From: CAZTGZ01 sp964613385
Lineage (GTDB): Bacteria; Bacteroidota; Bacteroidia; NS11-12g; UBA9320
Direction of reading: 5' to 3'
Assembly: GCA_964613385.1 (NCBI GenBank)
Contig: CAZTGZ010000013.1
Coordinates: 10,169-74,168, forward strand
DNA: 64,000 bases
Numbering within the stretch: the stretch's first letter is position 1; every line of letters begins with the position of its first letter. A program made the position numbers and the translations under genes. Positions 53,085-61,457 of this stretch are shown piece after piece. The notes beneath the pieces were generated by a model, which made no database searches, was not told where the DNA came from, and saw only the letters and a program-made list of their open reading frames with translations.

Positions 53085-53976
53085 GGATTCTCTTCACATT
53101 TCAAAAATAGCACAATTCCAGGGTCACACAGATAGCGTATATACACTAAGTATTTCTGAACGAGGCGGATTTTATAGCTCCGGGGCCGATGGAATGGTGG
53201 TGCATTGGCCATCCTTTGAAAGTGCCGATGGTATCCTTTTATTTCAAGCAGGTGCAGCTGTTTACGCCCTCTATGCAGATTTCGAGACCATTATTGCAGG
53301 CGGGAGGGATGGATTTTTATATATCGGCCAATTGGCTGAAAATGGTCAACCCGCTCAAAAGCTGCGCATAATCGCTCTGGAGGCAGGATCTATTTTCGAC
53401 ATTAAACATGAGGATGGGGCTTATTGGATAGCCTGCGAAAGCGGGGTTATTTTTAAGTTGGATGAGGCCCTGAACGTGGTTGAGAAAATTCAGCTCTCGA
53501 ACAAAAGTATACGCTGCATCCACTTTAAAGATAATAAAATGTATGCCGGAGCCAGCGATGGAAAAATTTATGTTTTGCCCTATCCATACACCCGTGTAGC
53601 TGAGGCATGGCATGGACATCAATCTTCGGTATTTGCCCTTGCGCAACATTCAAAAGGCGAATTGCTGAGCACGGGAAGGGATGCAAGAATAATCAAATGG
53701 TCGGATGTTGGAGAAGTACTCGAAGAAATTCCGGCACATCGGCTAACCATCCACAGTTTGGCTTCAAATAGTCATGGTTTGCTCGCAAGTGGAAGTATGG
53801 ACAAGCAAATCAGAATCTGGGATAATGCTTCTTTAACACTGCTTAAAGTGATCGATGCCGAGCGCTATGATGCACATAGAAACTGCGTGAATAAAGTTTT
53901 GTGGATTGACTCAAATCGCCTTATTTCGTGCGCCGATGACCGAACCATAATGGTCTTCGCAATTTCAAAATCCTAA
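53083..53976 (+). CDS. WD40-repeat beta-propeller protein, cytoplasmic
   Basis: 297 residues and no signal peptide. WD-type repeats: LSISERGGFYSSGADGMVVHW, ALYADFETIIAGGRDGFLYI, CIHFKDNKMYAGASDGKIYVL, ALAQHSKGELLSTGRDARIIKW (cut here), SLASNSHGLLASGSMDKQIRIWD, and a last one with ADDRTIMVF, giving about six or seven blades. Such proteins scaffold interactions; partner unknown. Its ATG interlocks with that of the divergent phosphopantetheinyl transferase, and dcd follows 3 nt after its stop. Confidence 0.85.
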   Translation: MDSLHISKIAQFQGHTDSVYTLSISERGGFYSSGADGMVVHWPSFESADGILLFQAGAAVYALYADFETIIAGGRDGFLYIGQLAENGQPAQKLRIIALEAGSIFDIKHEDGAYWIACESGVIFKLDEALNVVEKIQLSNKSIRCIHFKDNKMYAGASDGKIYVLPYPYTRVAEAWHGHQSSVFALAQHSKGELLSTGRDARIIKWSDVGEVLEEIPAHRLTIHSLASNSHGLLASGSMDKQIRIWDNASLTLLKVIDAERYDAHRNCVNKVLWIDSNRLISCADDRTIMVFAISKS

Positions 53977-53979
53977 CAA

Positions 53980-54516
53980 ATGATTTTAAGCGATAAACGC
54001 ATACTTGAGGAGATAGACAAAGGCACCATTCTTATCGAACCATTCCGTCCCGATTGTCTCGGAACAAACTCTTATGATGTGCATCTCGGAAAACATTTGG
54101 CTGTATATAAAGATCGTGTTTTAGATGCTCGCCAACACAACAAGATAGAGCATTTTGAAATCCCAATGGATGGGTTTGTTTTACAGCCCGGCACCTTGTA
54201 TCTGGGTGTAACGGAAGAATATACAGAAACGCACGCCCATGTACCTTTTCTGGAAGGAAAATCCAGTACCGGACGATTGGGAATTGATATACATGCAACT
54301 GCCGGAAAGGGAGATGTCGGGTTTTGTAATACCTGGACCCTTGAGATTTCTTGTGCCCAGCCGGTAAGAATATACAGAGGTATGCCTATTGGACAATTAA
54401 TCTATTTTGTAACCGAGGGCGATATACAGACTTTTTACAATAAAAAACAGAATGCCAAATACAACAAGCGGACAATTAAACCGGTTGAAAGCATGATGTG
54501 GAAGAATAAGTTTTAA
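53980..54516 (+). CDS. dcd: dCTP deaminase
   Basis: 178 residues, close to the usual length. It converts dCTP to dUTP, feeding dTMP synthesis. Motifs are TILIEPFRPDCLGTNSYDVHLG, ITPGTLYLG-like (LQPGTLYLGVTEEYTET), EGKSSTGRLGIDIHATAGKGDVGF (catalytic E in VPFLEGKSS), and YRGMPIGQLIYF. It follows the WD40 gene 3 nt apart, one operon. The stop shares TTAA with the convergent Asp-box protein. Confidence 0.93.
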   Translation: MILSDKRILEEIDKGTILIEPFRPDCLGTNSYDVHLGKHLAVYKDRVLDARQHNKIEHFEIPMDGFVLQPGTLYLGVTEEYTETHAHVPFLEGKSSTGRLGIDIHATAGKGDVGFCNTWTLEISCAQPVRIYRGMPIGQLIYFVTEGDIQTFYNKKQNAKYNKRTIKPVESMMWKNKF

Positions 54517-56771
54517 TCTTGTTCTTTAACAATTCTGAATGTTCTTTTCAGTTCTCCCTGAACGATTTCTACGATGTAAATCCCGGATTGGATATGCTGA
54601 AAGTTGATTGAACTTTCGCTCTTTCCTTTGCTCACGATTCGACCCTGTATATCCATGATTTGATAAGTAAATGAGGAGGACAATCCGCGAACATTCAAAT
54701 GCTCTTTGGTTGGATTTGGAAATACCCTTACTTCAGGTTGCACATCGGTTCTGACAAATTGCGTATTTACATGAACCGGACTTTCCCACATACCGCGGCC
54801 ATAGGTTGAAATCAATACCCGATCATTCCGAAAGTCAACCTTCAGTTCTGTTATACGTGCTTTGCTCAACCCCTGACTGAATGATGTCCAGGCGGTTGTT
54901 CCTTTTGGAAGGTAGTAGACCCGATTCAGAGAAGCCAGATACAAATCGCCATTTGCGTGGAAGTCCAGATCAACCCAAACGTTTTCTACCAATTCTTCGC
55001 CGGTATTTGTCCAATTCTTTCCTCCATCGAATGTGATTTGAACGATGTCCTTTAGCTTCTGGTTATCCCGGATAATGCAGGCCATTATTAGGGTGTCCTC
55101 CGGATGAACAGCCAGGTTTCGAAGAGTTGAACCTGAAATCTGCTTCAATCTATAAAAATTCTGTGCGTTGTTATCGCTGATATCCAGATAGTTTGGTGTG
55201 AGGAGATATATGCGATTTGAAAAATTTGGATGATAGAATATATCCCTTGCGGTGGACATGGTGGATCGCAATGTATTCCAGGTATTTCCGGTATCCCGCG
55301 AAATCAGAAGAGATTGGGCGCTGTTCGACAACAAAACACCGGAACTGTCGGGATGTACACCAAAGATATAAGGAAAATTCCCGGGTATATCCCGAATAAC
55401 ATTGACATAATCGGCTTTGCGGTGATGGATTGGATACAATCTGCGGATTTGATCGGAAGACAGTACCAATGCATCGGAGCCCGGAAGGAAAATGGGTCTA
55501 CCACCATCGTTGGGACCACAAATAAAGCACGAATCCGCTTCGTACCATTTGCTACCTCCATCCTGACTACCGGCAACCAGAGACTTAGATACAAAGGAGT
55601 TTCCGAAGGCATAAAGCTCCTGATTGTTGAATTGATGATTCAACTTTCTCCAGGTCATGCCGCCATCATAGCTCTTATGAATACCGTTGTCATTGGTCAC
55701 ATACATCAGGCCCTGTGAATCGAAAGTATATTCATGATAATCTACTCCATTGTAATTGCCATTCAGATTTAGCAACATCGTAAAGGATTTATCTGCGCCA
55801 TTTCTGCCAAAGGCCACCCCACCGGTGAATAAGAGCGTACTGTCATGGGGCGAAGCGCTTAACGCTATATTAAAAGACGAAGCATTTGATCCGGCATCCG
55901 CATAAAAAAAGAAGGTTTCACCTCCATCGGTGCTTTTGAAAAGTTTGTTATGGGTCGAATATGCAAATACACTGTTCGGGCAAGTGGGGCTTACGGCCAG
56001 TTTCAGGGTCATGCCAACGGTATATTGAGTGTCGACGATCACTTCTTTCCAGTTTTTTCCAAAATCCTGGCTCTTCATAATTTTGTTCGAGTTTCTCAAA
56101 CTGATGATCAATGTATTAGGATGCGCAGGAAGTGAAACGATATCCTTCGAATCGGCGGTGAGAAGTGTAGAAAACGTAGCTCCGGTATCCTGACTGAAAT
56201 ACACTTTTGTGGAACCGAGTACAACCATTTCATTTGGACGCTGAGGATGAACAAGCAATTTGGTCAGATTAACCGGATTCGGATATTCGGGATGTCCACG
56301 CTTGCGCCAGGTATTTCCGCCATCGGTGCTAAAGTACAGTCCGTCGCCGTTTACGCCGAAACGCCAATCTCCGGTTGCCAAAAATACCCAGTTTGGAATG
56401 GTTGGGTGAAAGCATAACCAGTTCGAAGCAATGGAGGGAAAATCCTGAAAGTTGCTATTCCATGTATGTCCCGTATCCGAGGATCTCCAAAGCCCTCCAC
56501 CCGGGGTAACTGCGTATAAAATGGCGTTATTTTTGGGGTCAACAGCCAGTTGATTTATTCTACCTCTGCCTTCGCAGCCCATGTTTTTCCAGGCTCCTAA
56601 CTCTTGTTTAAATTGTTTTTCACCGGTCTTTTGGGGAACCCCTTCGTTCCATAAATCATGGAGGTAAGCCGTTTTCAGAGGGATTTGGGCTTGGGAATAA
56701 TTCCCTATACCATGACATACGCATATAAGCAAAATGACACTAAGCTTTACTAAATTACGAATTCTTATCAT
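54513..56771 (-). CDS. Asp-box (BNR/VPS10-like) propeller protein with T9SS type A tail
   Basis: 752 residues from ATG 56771 (signal peptide MIRIRNLVKLSVILLICVCHG...SQAQ). Asp-box strands: SSDTGHTWNS, STDGGNTWRK, SQDTGATFST, SKDFGKNWKE-like, STDGGETFFF, SYDGGMTWRK, SRDTGNTWNT, TFDGGKNWTN. Tail: VRVFPNPTKEHLNVRGLSS, YQIMDIQGRIVSKGKSESS (split), IQSGIYIVEIV. It is a relative of the 48-50 kb protein by layout. No lipid anchor. Start 56852 is rejected because the 5' extension precedes the natural signal peptide. Confidence 0.86.
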   Translation of the reverse strand: MIRIRNLVKLSVILLICVCHGIGNYSQAQIPLKTAYLHDLWNEGVPQKTGEKQFKQELGAWKNMGCEGRGRINQLAVDPKNNAILYAVTPGGGLWRSSDTGHTWNSNFQDFPSIASNWLCFHPTIPNWVFLATGDWRFGVNGDGLYFSTDGGNTWRKRGHPEYPNPVNLTKLLVHPQRPNEMVVLGSTKVYFSQDTGATFSTLLTADSKDIVSLPAHPNTLIISLRNSNKIMKSQDFGKNWKEVIVDTQYTVGMTLKLAVSPTCPNSVFAYSTHNKLFKSTDGGETFFFYADAGSNASSFNIALSASPHDSTLLFTGGVAFGRNGADKSFTMLLNLNGNYNGVDYHEYTFDSQGLMYVTNDNGIHKSYDGGMTWRKLNHQFNNQELYAFGNSFVSKSLVAGSQDGGSKWYEADSCFICGPNDGGRPIFLPGSDALVLSSDQIRRLYPIHHRKADYVNVIRDIPGNFPYIFGVHPDSSGVLLSNSAQSLLISRDTGNTWNTLRSTMSTARDIFYHPNFSNRIYLLTPNYLDISDNNAQNFYRLKQISGSTLRNLAVHPEDTLIMACIIRDNQKLKDIVQITFDGGKNWTNTGEELVENVWVDLDFHANGDLYLASLNRVYYLPKGTTAWTSFSQGLSKARITELKVDFRNDRVLISTYGRGMWESPVHVNTQFVRTDVQPEVRVFPNPTKEHLNVRGLSSSFTYQIMDIQGRIVSKGKSESSINFQHIQSGIYIVEIVQGELKRTFRIVKEQD

Positions 56772-56889
56772 CCATTCTTTAGTCGAGTGTTTAAGAAGTT
56801 GGTTGCATAATTTTAAAAATAACTTTATAAAAAATATCAATGGATAAGCCATGTTAGCTTTTTACATTAATTTAATTCTTAATGAATAT

Positions 56890-58434
56890 CTAATTAGTTA
56901 TACCAAAGTCATTCATTAATATATCGATGTTGGAAATATTATATTTTTTCCAGACATAAGAATCAGCATTGATCTTTTGAACTGAGCTCAAATTAAAAAT
57001 GTCCACTCCCAAATTTTTATATAAACCTTGATTATCAATAAATAACTTATCTGAGGGCACAGGATATTTTTTTCTGAAAGCTTTGATATTACTATGGGAT
57101 GATGATATAAGAATTACTGCGAAATTATTTTTATCAAATGATTTTAAAAGTTCAGGTAAAGTGGCGATACAGCTTGTACAAGTGTTTTCAATCGGAATAA
57201 TGAGTACTTTTTCAAATGCCATTAACTTGTCATCAAGTATCTCGAAATAATCGTTCCAACTTGAAATCTTTACGTTATTGGTCAATCGGGAATTTTGACT
57301 CTGAATTTGTTCCTTTCCAAATTCAAAATATTTATTGCAAAAGCTATCTATTTTATCAGATTCAATCTGATCAAAACCTAAAAAACCATTCTTAAAAGGT
57401 ATAATTGGCGTCCTAATACCATATGGAACATCAAATAATCCTTCGCTTTCAAAATTATTATTCATCAATAATAATCCGTATGCAGGATAACTAATAGAAC
57501 TTAGATTTTCTTTCCTACTCGGGTATCTTACAATTCTAAAATATTTTTTAATTTTAGGGTGATAAAACATGTCTTCATATTCGATTTTAAACAAATCCCG
57601 ATATTCTTTAGGTTTTATTGTATCTCCTTTGGACCTTTCCATGGTATGTGGATGATTGTTCAAGTTTTTCAAATATGAAAAGTTTGGATCGGTTAAATAC
57701 AAATCATTTGACATTCCATAGCTGAATACGATTTGATTTTGAAAAGTTTTGCATCCTCTAATTTTTAATTCATTATAAGAATAATGAAAACCTGAATTTT
57801 TAATCGAATCCGTATAAATTGGTAAAGTCAAGGATTGTGATGTATTTGCGCTACCAGATAGAAAAAGTTTAAATACTTTAAATTTACCATCCATTAAAGA
57901 ACCGGGTCTGGAGCCAGTGACTATCAAGGAACTATCGGGCCCGAATATAAAGTTGCAATACATCGGATACAGATAATCGCATCTTGGATATTTAATATCA
58001 TTTTCTTTTAATACAACTTTTAAGGAATCAAATTTGAATGGAATTTTAGAATGTGACTTCAGGTTATACAATAAAACTATACTGTCATGTTCCGCAACCA
58101 AATCCGCTTCATTGAAAGATATAATTATAGTAGAATCGTTGATAAATTCGTATTGTGTAATATAGGTATGAAATGGTTTGAAAAATATCTCAGAATACCC
58201 CAATGAAGAGTTTTTGATATTAAATTTATAAATTTTAGTAGAAGTATTGTCTGTGAACGTTAGTAAGCTATCTCCGACCGATTTCATAAGGAGCGGCCTG
58301 AAAAACATTCCTCCTTCCTTTGGAATATAATAACTCTTATAAACAATTAAATGAACCGATTTTTCCTTCGTTTTACAGCCCCAAAAAACAAAACATGCGC
58401 TCAAGATAATGAAGTATAATGTACCTGAGCGCAT
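56890..58434 (-). CDS. Lipoprotein with a propeller-like N-terminus and a thioredoxin-like domain (CTSC)
   Basis: 514 residues from ATG 58434; a TTG at 58455 lies in the upstream gene's end. Lipoprotein signal (MRSGTLYFIILSACFVFWGC). Residues about 30-400 are beta-rich, resembling a six-bladed propeller (DUF4221-like; FIFGPDSSLIVTG). From about residue 410 comes a thioredoxin-type fold: KVLIIPIENTCTSCIATLPELLKSF, with CTSC at 419-422, and later DKLFIDNQGLYKNLGV. CxxC with this hydrophobic start suggests thiol-disulfide exchange in the periplasm. Very AT-rich, unlike most of the window. It directly follows the Cys-rich lipoprotein gene. Confidence 0.72.
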   Translation of the reverse strand: MRSGTLYFIILSACFVFWGCKTKEKSVHLIVYKSYYIPKEGGMFFRPLLMKSVGDSLLTFTDNTSTKIYKFNIKNSSLGYSEIFFKPFHTYITQYEFINDSTIIISFNEADLVAEHDSIVLLYNLKSHSKIPFKFDSLKVVLKENDIKYPRCDYLYPMYCNFIFGPDSSLIVTGSRPGSLMDGKFKVFKLFLSGSANTSQSLTLPIYTDSIKNSGFHYSYNELKIRGCKTFQNQIVFSYGMSNDLYLTDPNFSYLKNLNNHPHTMERSKGDTIKPKEYRDLFKIEYEDMFYHPKIKKYFRIVRYPSRKENLSSISYPAYGLLLMNNNFESEGLFDVPYGIRTPIIPFKNGFLGFDQIESDKIDSFCNKYFEFGKEQIQSQNSRLTNNVKISSWNDYFEILDDKLMAFEKVLIIPIENTCTSCIATLPELLKSFDKNNFAVILISSSHSNIKAFRKKYPVPSDKLFIDNQGLYKNLGVDIFNLSSVQKINADSYVWKKYNISNIDILMNDFGITN

Positions 58435-58445
58435 GCGGGATAGAT

Positions 58446-58889
58446 TTAGCAGCAAATAATTACAACTGTAGTTGGTGTAACCATTTTGGGTTTACAATCA
58501 TTTCCTTCGTTATCACAAGCGCCTGTGTCACTATACCAAATTCTGGTACAGCCACTTTCTGATTCTGAAGGAATGTCTTCTACATCAGACCATTGATAAA
58601 CATGATAAATTGTTGAGCCCAACTGATAGAAATACACATTACTGTGATCTTGAAATTCAGCGACAAAACCCGGAGGCGTGCTAATACTACTCGCTCCTAA
58701 TGTGGACATAGCCGACGAAACTTCAGCATATGTATAATAATAATTGCCGCCAGACTGTTGAGTTTTGTTTAGCTTGCTTTTACCTGCAACGCGATTCGAA
58801 GTTGAGGTCTGTGGATTCATGGAAGTCTCATCTTTCTGGCAGGAGATTAATCCAAGAATTAACACTAAGGAAAAAAGTTTTGTTTTCAT
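58446..58889 (-). CDS. Cys-rich lipoprotein of unknown function
   Basis: 147 residues from ATG 58889. Lipoprotein signal (MKTKLFSLVLILGLISCQKDE). The middle is polar; the C-terminus carries five cysteines, SGCTRIWYSDTGACDNEG, NDCKPK, and the final TTVVIICC ending in two Cys. The protein may be a substrate for the thioredoxin-like partner downstream (11-nt gap). I found no named family. The upstream in-frame extension to 58937 would read through the A15 tract (poly-Phe) and is rejected. AT-rich. Confidence 0.68.
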   Translation of the reverse strand: MKTKLFSLVLILGLISCQKDETSMNPQTSTSNRVAGKSKLNKTQQSGGNYYYTYAEVSSAMSTLGASSISTPPGFVAEFQDHSNVYFYQLGSTIYHVYQWSDVEDIPSESESGCTRIWYSDTGACDNEGNDCKPKMVTPTTVVIICC

Positions 58890-58909
58890 AATTAAATAAT
58901 TTTTCAAAT

Positions 58910-58934
58910 CAAATGTAGTAAAAAAAAAAAAAAA
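58910..58934 (-). promoter_or_regulatory. Candidate promoter with an A15/T15 tract in its spacer
   Basis: On the minus strand TACATTTG (58917-58910) is a -7 element ending 20 nt before ATG 58889. Just upstream lies a run of 15 T (A15 at 58920-58934), where the promoter spacer should be. The -33 element beyond it is not a clean match. Slippage in the tract could alter promoter spacing. Confidence 0.45.
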
Positions 58935-59036
58935 CATCGCTTGTCATTAAATCGTCATATTAATAAATTTAATTTTATTAATTGCCTCATTTTACAATCT
59001 CCAAAAAATGGACAACTTAAAAAATAAAACTAGAAT

Positions 59037-59813
59037 TTAATGCCCTTGTCTTTTAGGTTTTATCAACAAATCCAGCGACTCGCAAGCTCGCATCGCCGCC
59101 ATTTGTTCCGCCTTTTTTTTCGTGAAACCCGATCCACGCGCTATTTCTTCTCCATTGATCAGAACTGCAATGGTGAAAGCTCTTTGATGACTTTTTCCGC
59201 TTTCTTCGGTCAGTTGAAATACGGCAGTTTCCTTGCGGGTTTGAACATGGTGGTATAAGATGCTCTTATAGTTTTCATTCTTATTCTCCAGTTCATCCAT
59301 ATCCACATATGGCTTGAGGATTTTTTTTAAAATAAAGGTTCTCGTTTTCTGAAACCCTCTGTCTAAATACATTGCCCCTAATAGTGATTCCAGCGCATTA
59401 CCTGCCAGAGATTTCCTGATATGAAAGGGCAAATCCAGTCCCGGATCCAAATCGAGATATTCGACCAATCCCATTTTTTCCGCGAGAAAGTTCAGGTGAT
59501 CCCTGCTCACGATTTTGCTTCTCATTTCGGTTAAAAAGCCTTCTCCTTTTACCGCAAACCTCTTGAATAACATGTCGGCGACTACCAAATCCAAAACGGC
59601 ATCCCCTAAAAATTCGAGTCTTTCATTGCTGATGGACTGAGAAAGGGTTCCACTTTTATTTGCTGCGGAGCTGTGTCGAAAAGCCTGCACATACAATCCG
59701 GCATGTTTTAATCCCGGCGCATAACCCAGGAGTGGCTTATACTTCTGAGATTTTTTTTTGTTAGAAAATCCGGAGGTAAAAGCGGTTAATATATTAGCCT
59801 TTCCTCTGGACAA
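59037..59813 (-). CDS. rnc: Ribonuclease III
   Basis: 258 residues, TTG start. RNase III signature NERLEFLGDAVLDLVVAD, with the Mg2+-binding E/D, and a second catalytic region ESLLGAMYLDRG. The C-terminal double-stranded-RNA domain ends in EIARGSGFTKKKAEQMAAMRACESL (split here). It processes rRNA precursors and double-stranded RNA. Third gene of acpP-fabF-rnc, an order common in Bacteroidota, with 5 nt after fabF. A T9 run occurs near the start, within the Lys-rich NKKKSQKYK region. Confidence 0.93.
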   Translation of the reverse strand: MSRGKANILTAFTSGFSNKKKSQKYKPLLGYAPGLKHAGLYVQAFRHSSAANKSGTLSQSISNERLEFLGDAVLDLVVADMLFKRFAVKGEGFLTEMRSKIVSRDHLNFLAEKMGLVEYLDLDPGLDLPFHIRKSLAGNALESLLGAMYLDRGFQKTRTFILKKILKPYVDMDELENKNENYKSILYHHVQTRKETAVFQLTEESGKSHQRAFTIAVLINGEEIARGSGFTKKKAEQMAAMRACESLDLLIKPKRQGH

Positions 59814-59818
59814 GGGAA

Positions 59819-61069
59819 TTATTGATACTTCTTAAGAATTAGGCTTACATTGTGACCACCAAAGCCAAAGGTGTTGCTCAAAGCAGCGTTTACTGTTTTC
59901 TTTTGAGCTGTGTTAAAGGTAAAATTCAGACGAGAATCGAACTCCGGATCATCAGTAAAATGGTTGATGGTCGGAGGCACAACGCCTTCTTGAATGGCCA
60001 TGATGCAAGCAAGTGCTTCAATGGCGCCGGCTGCACCCAATAAGTGACCGGTCATACTTTTTGTGGAACTGATATTGAGCTTGTAGGCATGTTCGCCGAA
60101 AACTCTTTGAATGGCCTTTGATTCGCTGATATCTCCGAGTGGAGTGGAAGTCCCATGCACATTCACATAGTCAATATCCTCCGGCTTCATTCCGGCATCT
60201 TCCAGCGCAAAACGCATCACGTTATAGGCACCCAATCCTTCAGGATGAGGAGCTGTAATGTGGTGAGCATCAGCCGTTAAGCCACCGCCGGCTACTTCAG
60301 CATATATTTTCGCTCCTCTGGCGAGCGCGTGCTCCAATTCTTCCAAAATCAACGAACCGGCACCTTCACCCAGCACAAATCCGTCCCGGTCTAAGTCAAA
60401 GGGTCGGGAGGCCGTTTCAGGACTATCATTTCTTTCGCTCAGTGCTTTCATACTATTGAAACCACCCATGGCCATTTCATTCACACTGGCTTCTGATCCA
60501 CCGGTAATCATGACTTTGGCTTTGCCCAGACGTATATAATTAAATGCGTCCATAATGGCATTATTGGATGAAGCACAGGCGGAAACCGTGGTGAAATTAG
60601 GTCCGCGGAAACCATACTTAATAGAAATAAGTCCGGCTGCGATATCCGAAATCATCATGGGTATAAAAAAGGGTGAAATTCGTGGTGTACCATCTCCCAA
60701 CACGAAAGAACGCGTTTCGTTGAGAAATGTATACAATCCTCCAATTCCGGATCCCCAAATAACCCCTGCCCGATCGGTATCCAGATTTTCAGGATCGAGT
60801 CCTGAATCTTTCATTGCCTGATCTGCCACTATCATGGCATACTGGGTAAAAGGATCCATTTTTCTGGCTTCCTTGCGGTCCAGATAATCTTCGAGATTTA
60901 GGCCCTTTACTTCGCAGGCAAATTTGGTCCTGAACTTTTCAGCATCGAAACGGGTAATAGGCGCCGCACCACTTTTTCCAATGGCCAGGTTATCCCAATA
61001 CTCGCGTACGGTATTTCCTATTGGAGTAAGCGCGCCAAGGCCGGTTACAACTACCCGTTTCAATTGCAT
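59819..61069 (-). CDS. fabF: Beta-ketoacyl-ACP synthase II
   Basis: 416 residues. KAS II condenses malonyl-ACP onto acyl chains in fatty-acid elongation. Catalytic triad: Cys165 in TVSACASSNN, His in VNVHGTSTP, His in SMTGHLLGAAGAIEA; the end TFGFGGHNVSLIL is standard. The start ATG lies 6 nt after the acpP stop, so acpP-fabF-rnc are co-transcribed. Confidence 0.96.
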   Translation of the reverse strand: MQLKRVVVTGLGALTPIGNTVREYWDNLAIGKSGAAPITRFDAEKFRTKFACEVKGLNLEDYLDRKEARKMDPFTQYAMIVADQAMKDSGLDPENLDTDRAGVIWGSGIGGLYTFLNETRSFVLGDGTPRISPFFIPMMISDIAAGLISIKYGFRGPNFTTVSACASSNNAIMDAFNYIRLGKAKVMITGGSEASVNEMAMGGFNSMKALSERNDSPETASRPFDLDRDGFVLGEGAGSLILEELEHALARGAKIYAEVAGGGLTADAHHITAPHPEGLGAYNVMRFALEDAGMKPEDIDYVNVHGTSTPLGDISESKAIQRVFGEHAYKLNISSTKSMTGHLLGAAGAIEALACIMAIQEGVVPPTINHFTDDPEFDSRLNFTFNTAQKKTVNAALSNTFGFGGHNVSLILKKYQ

Positions 61070-61075
61070 AGCAAA

Positions 61076-61312
61076 TTATTTTGCGTTTCCTTCGATGTAA
61101 GTGATTGCGTCACCAACGGTGGTGATTTTCTCAGCTTGTTCGTCTGGAATGGCAATATTGAATTCCTTTTCAAATTCCATGATCAACTCAACGGTGTCGA
61201 GCGAATCCGCGCCCAAATCATTGGTGAAACTTGCTTCGGGAGTCACTTCTGATGCTTCAACACCCAATTTGTCTACAATAATTGCCTTTACTTTTGATGC
61301 GATATCTGACAT
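61076..61312 (-). CDS. acpP: Acyl carrier protein
   Basis: 78 residues, acidic four-helix carrier. The phosphopantetheine Ser is Ser37 in GADSLDTVELIMEFEKEF (D-S-L). It supplies acyl chains to FabF and lipid enzymes, and it would be activated by a phosphopantetheinyl transferase such as the one at 52.5 kb. First gene of the operon. An AT-rich stretch with an A11 run follows upstream. Confidence 0.97.
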   Translation of the reverse strand: MSDIASKVKAIIVDKLGVEASEVTPEASFTNDLGADSLDTVELIMEFEKEFNIAIPDEQAEKITTVGDAITYIEGNAK

Positions 61313-61449
61313 TGTTTTTACAATTAAAAATTATGGTGCAAAGAACATTTTTTTGACTCAAAATCCCAAAAAAAAAAATTGTATCCGAAATGATACGCTA
61401 TTCTGTGCATATGATTACAACCTGAAACAGGCAAGCAGCTTTGTCTGAC

Positions 61450-61457
61450 TAACTTTG
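61450..61457 (+). promoter_or_regulatory. -7 element TAACTTTG of the pyk operon
   Basis: TAACTTTG fits TAnnTTTG and overlaps the first in-frame TTG. It implies that translation starts downstream, probably at the TTG at 61467. No -33 element is obvious. Confidence 0.4.

Noticed and set aside
58890..58937. 16-residue N-terminal extension of the Cys-rich lipoprotein
   Set aside because: It would be encoded by the A15 tract and the -7 element; the lipoprotein signal at ATG 58889 is the natural start.
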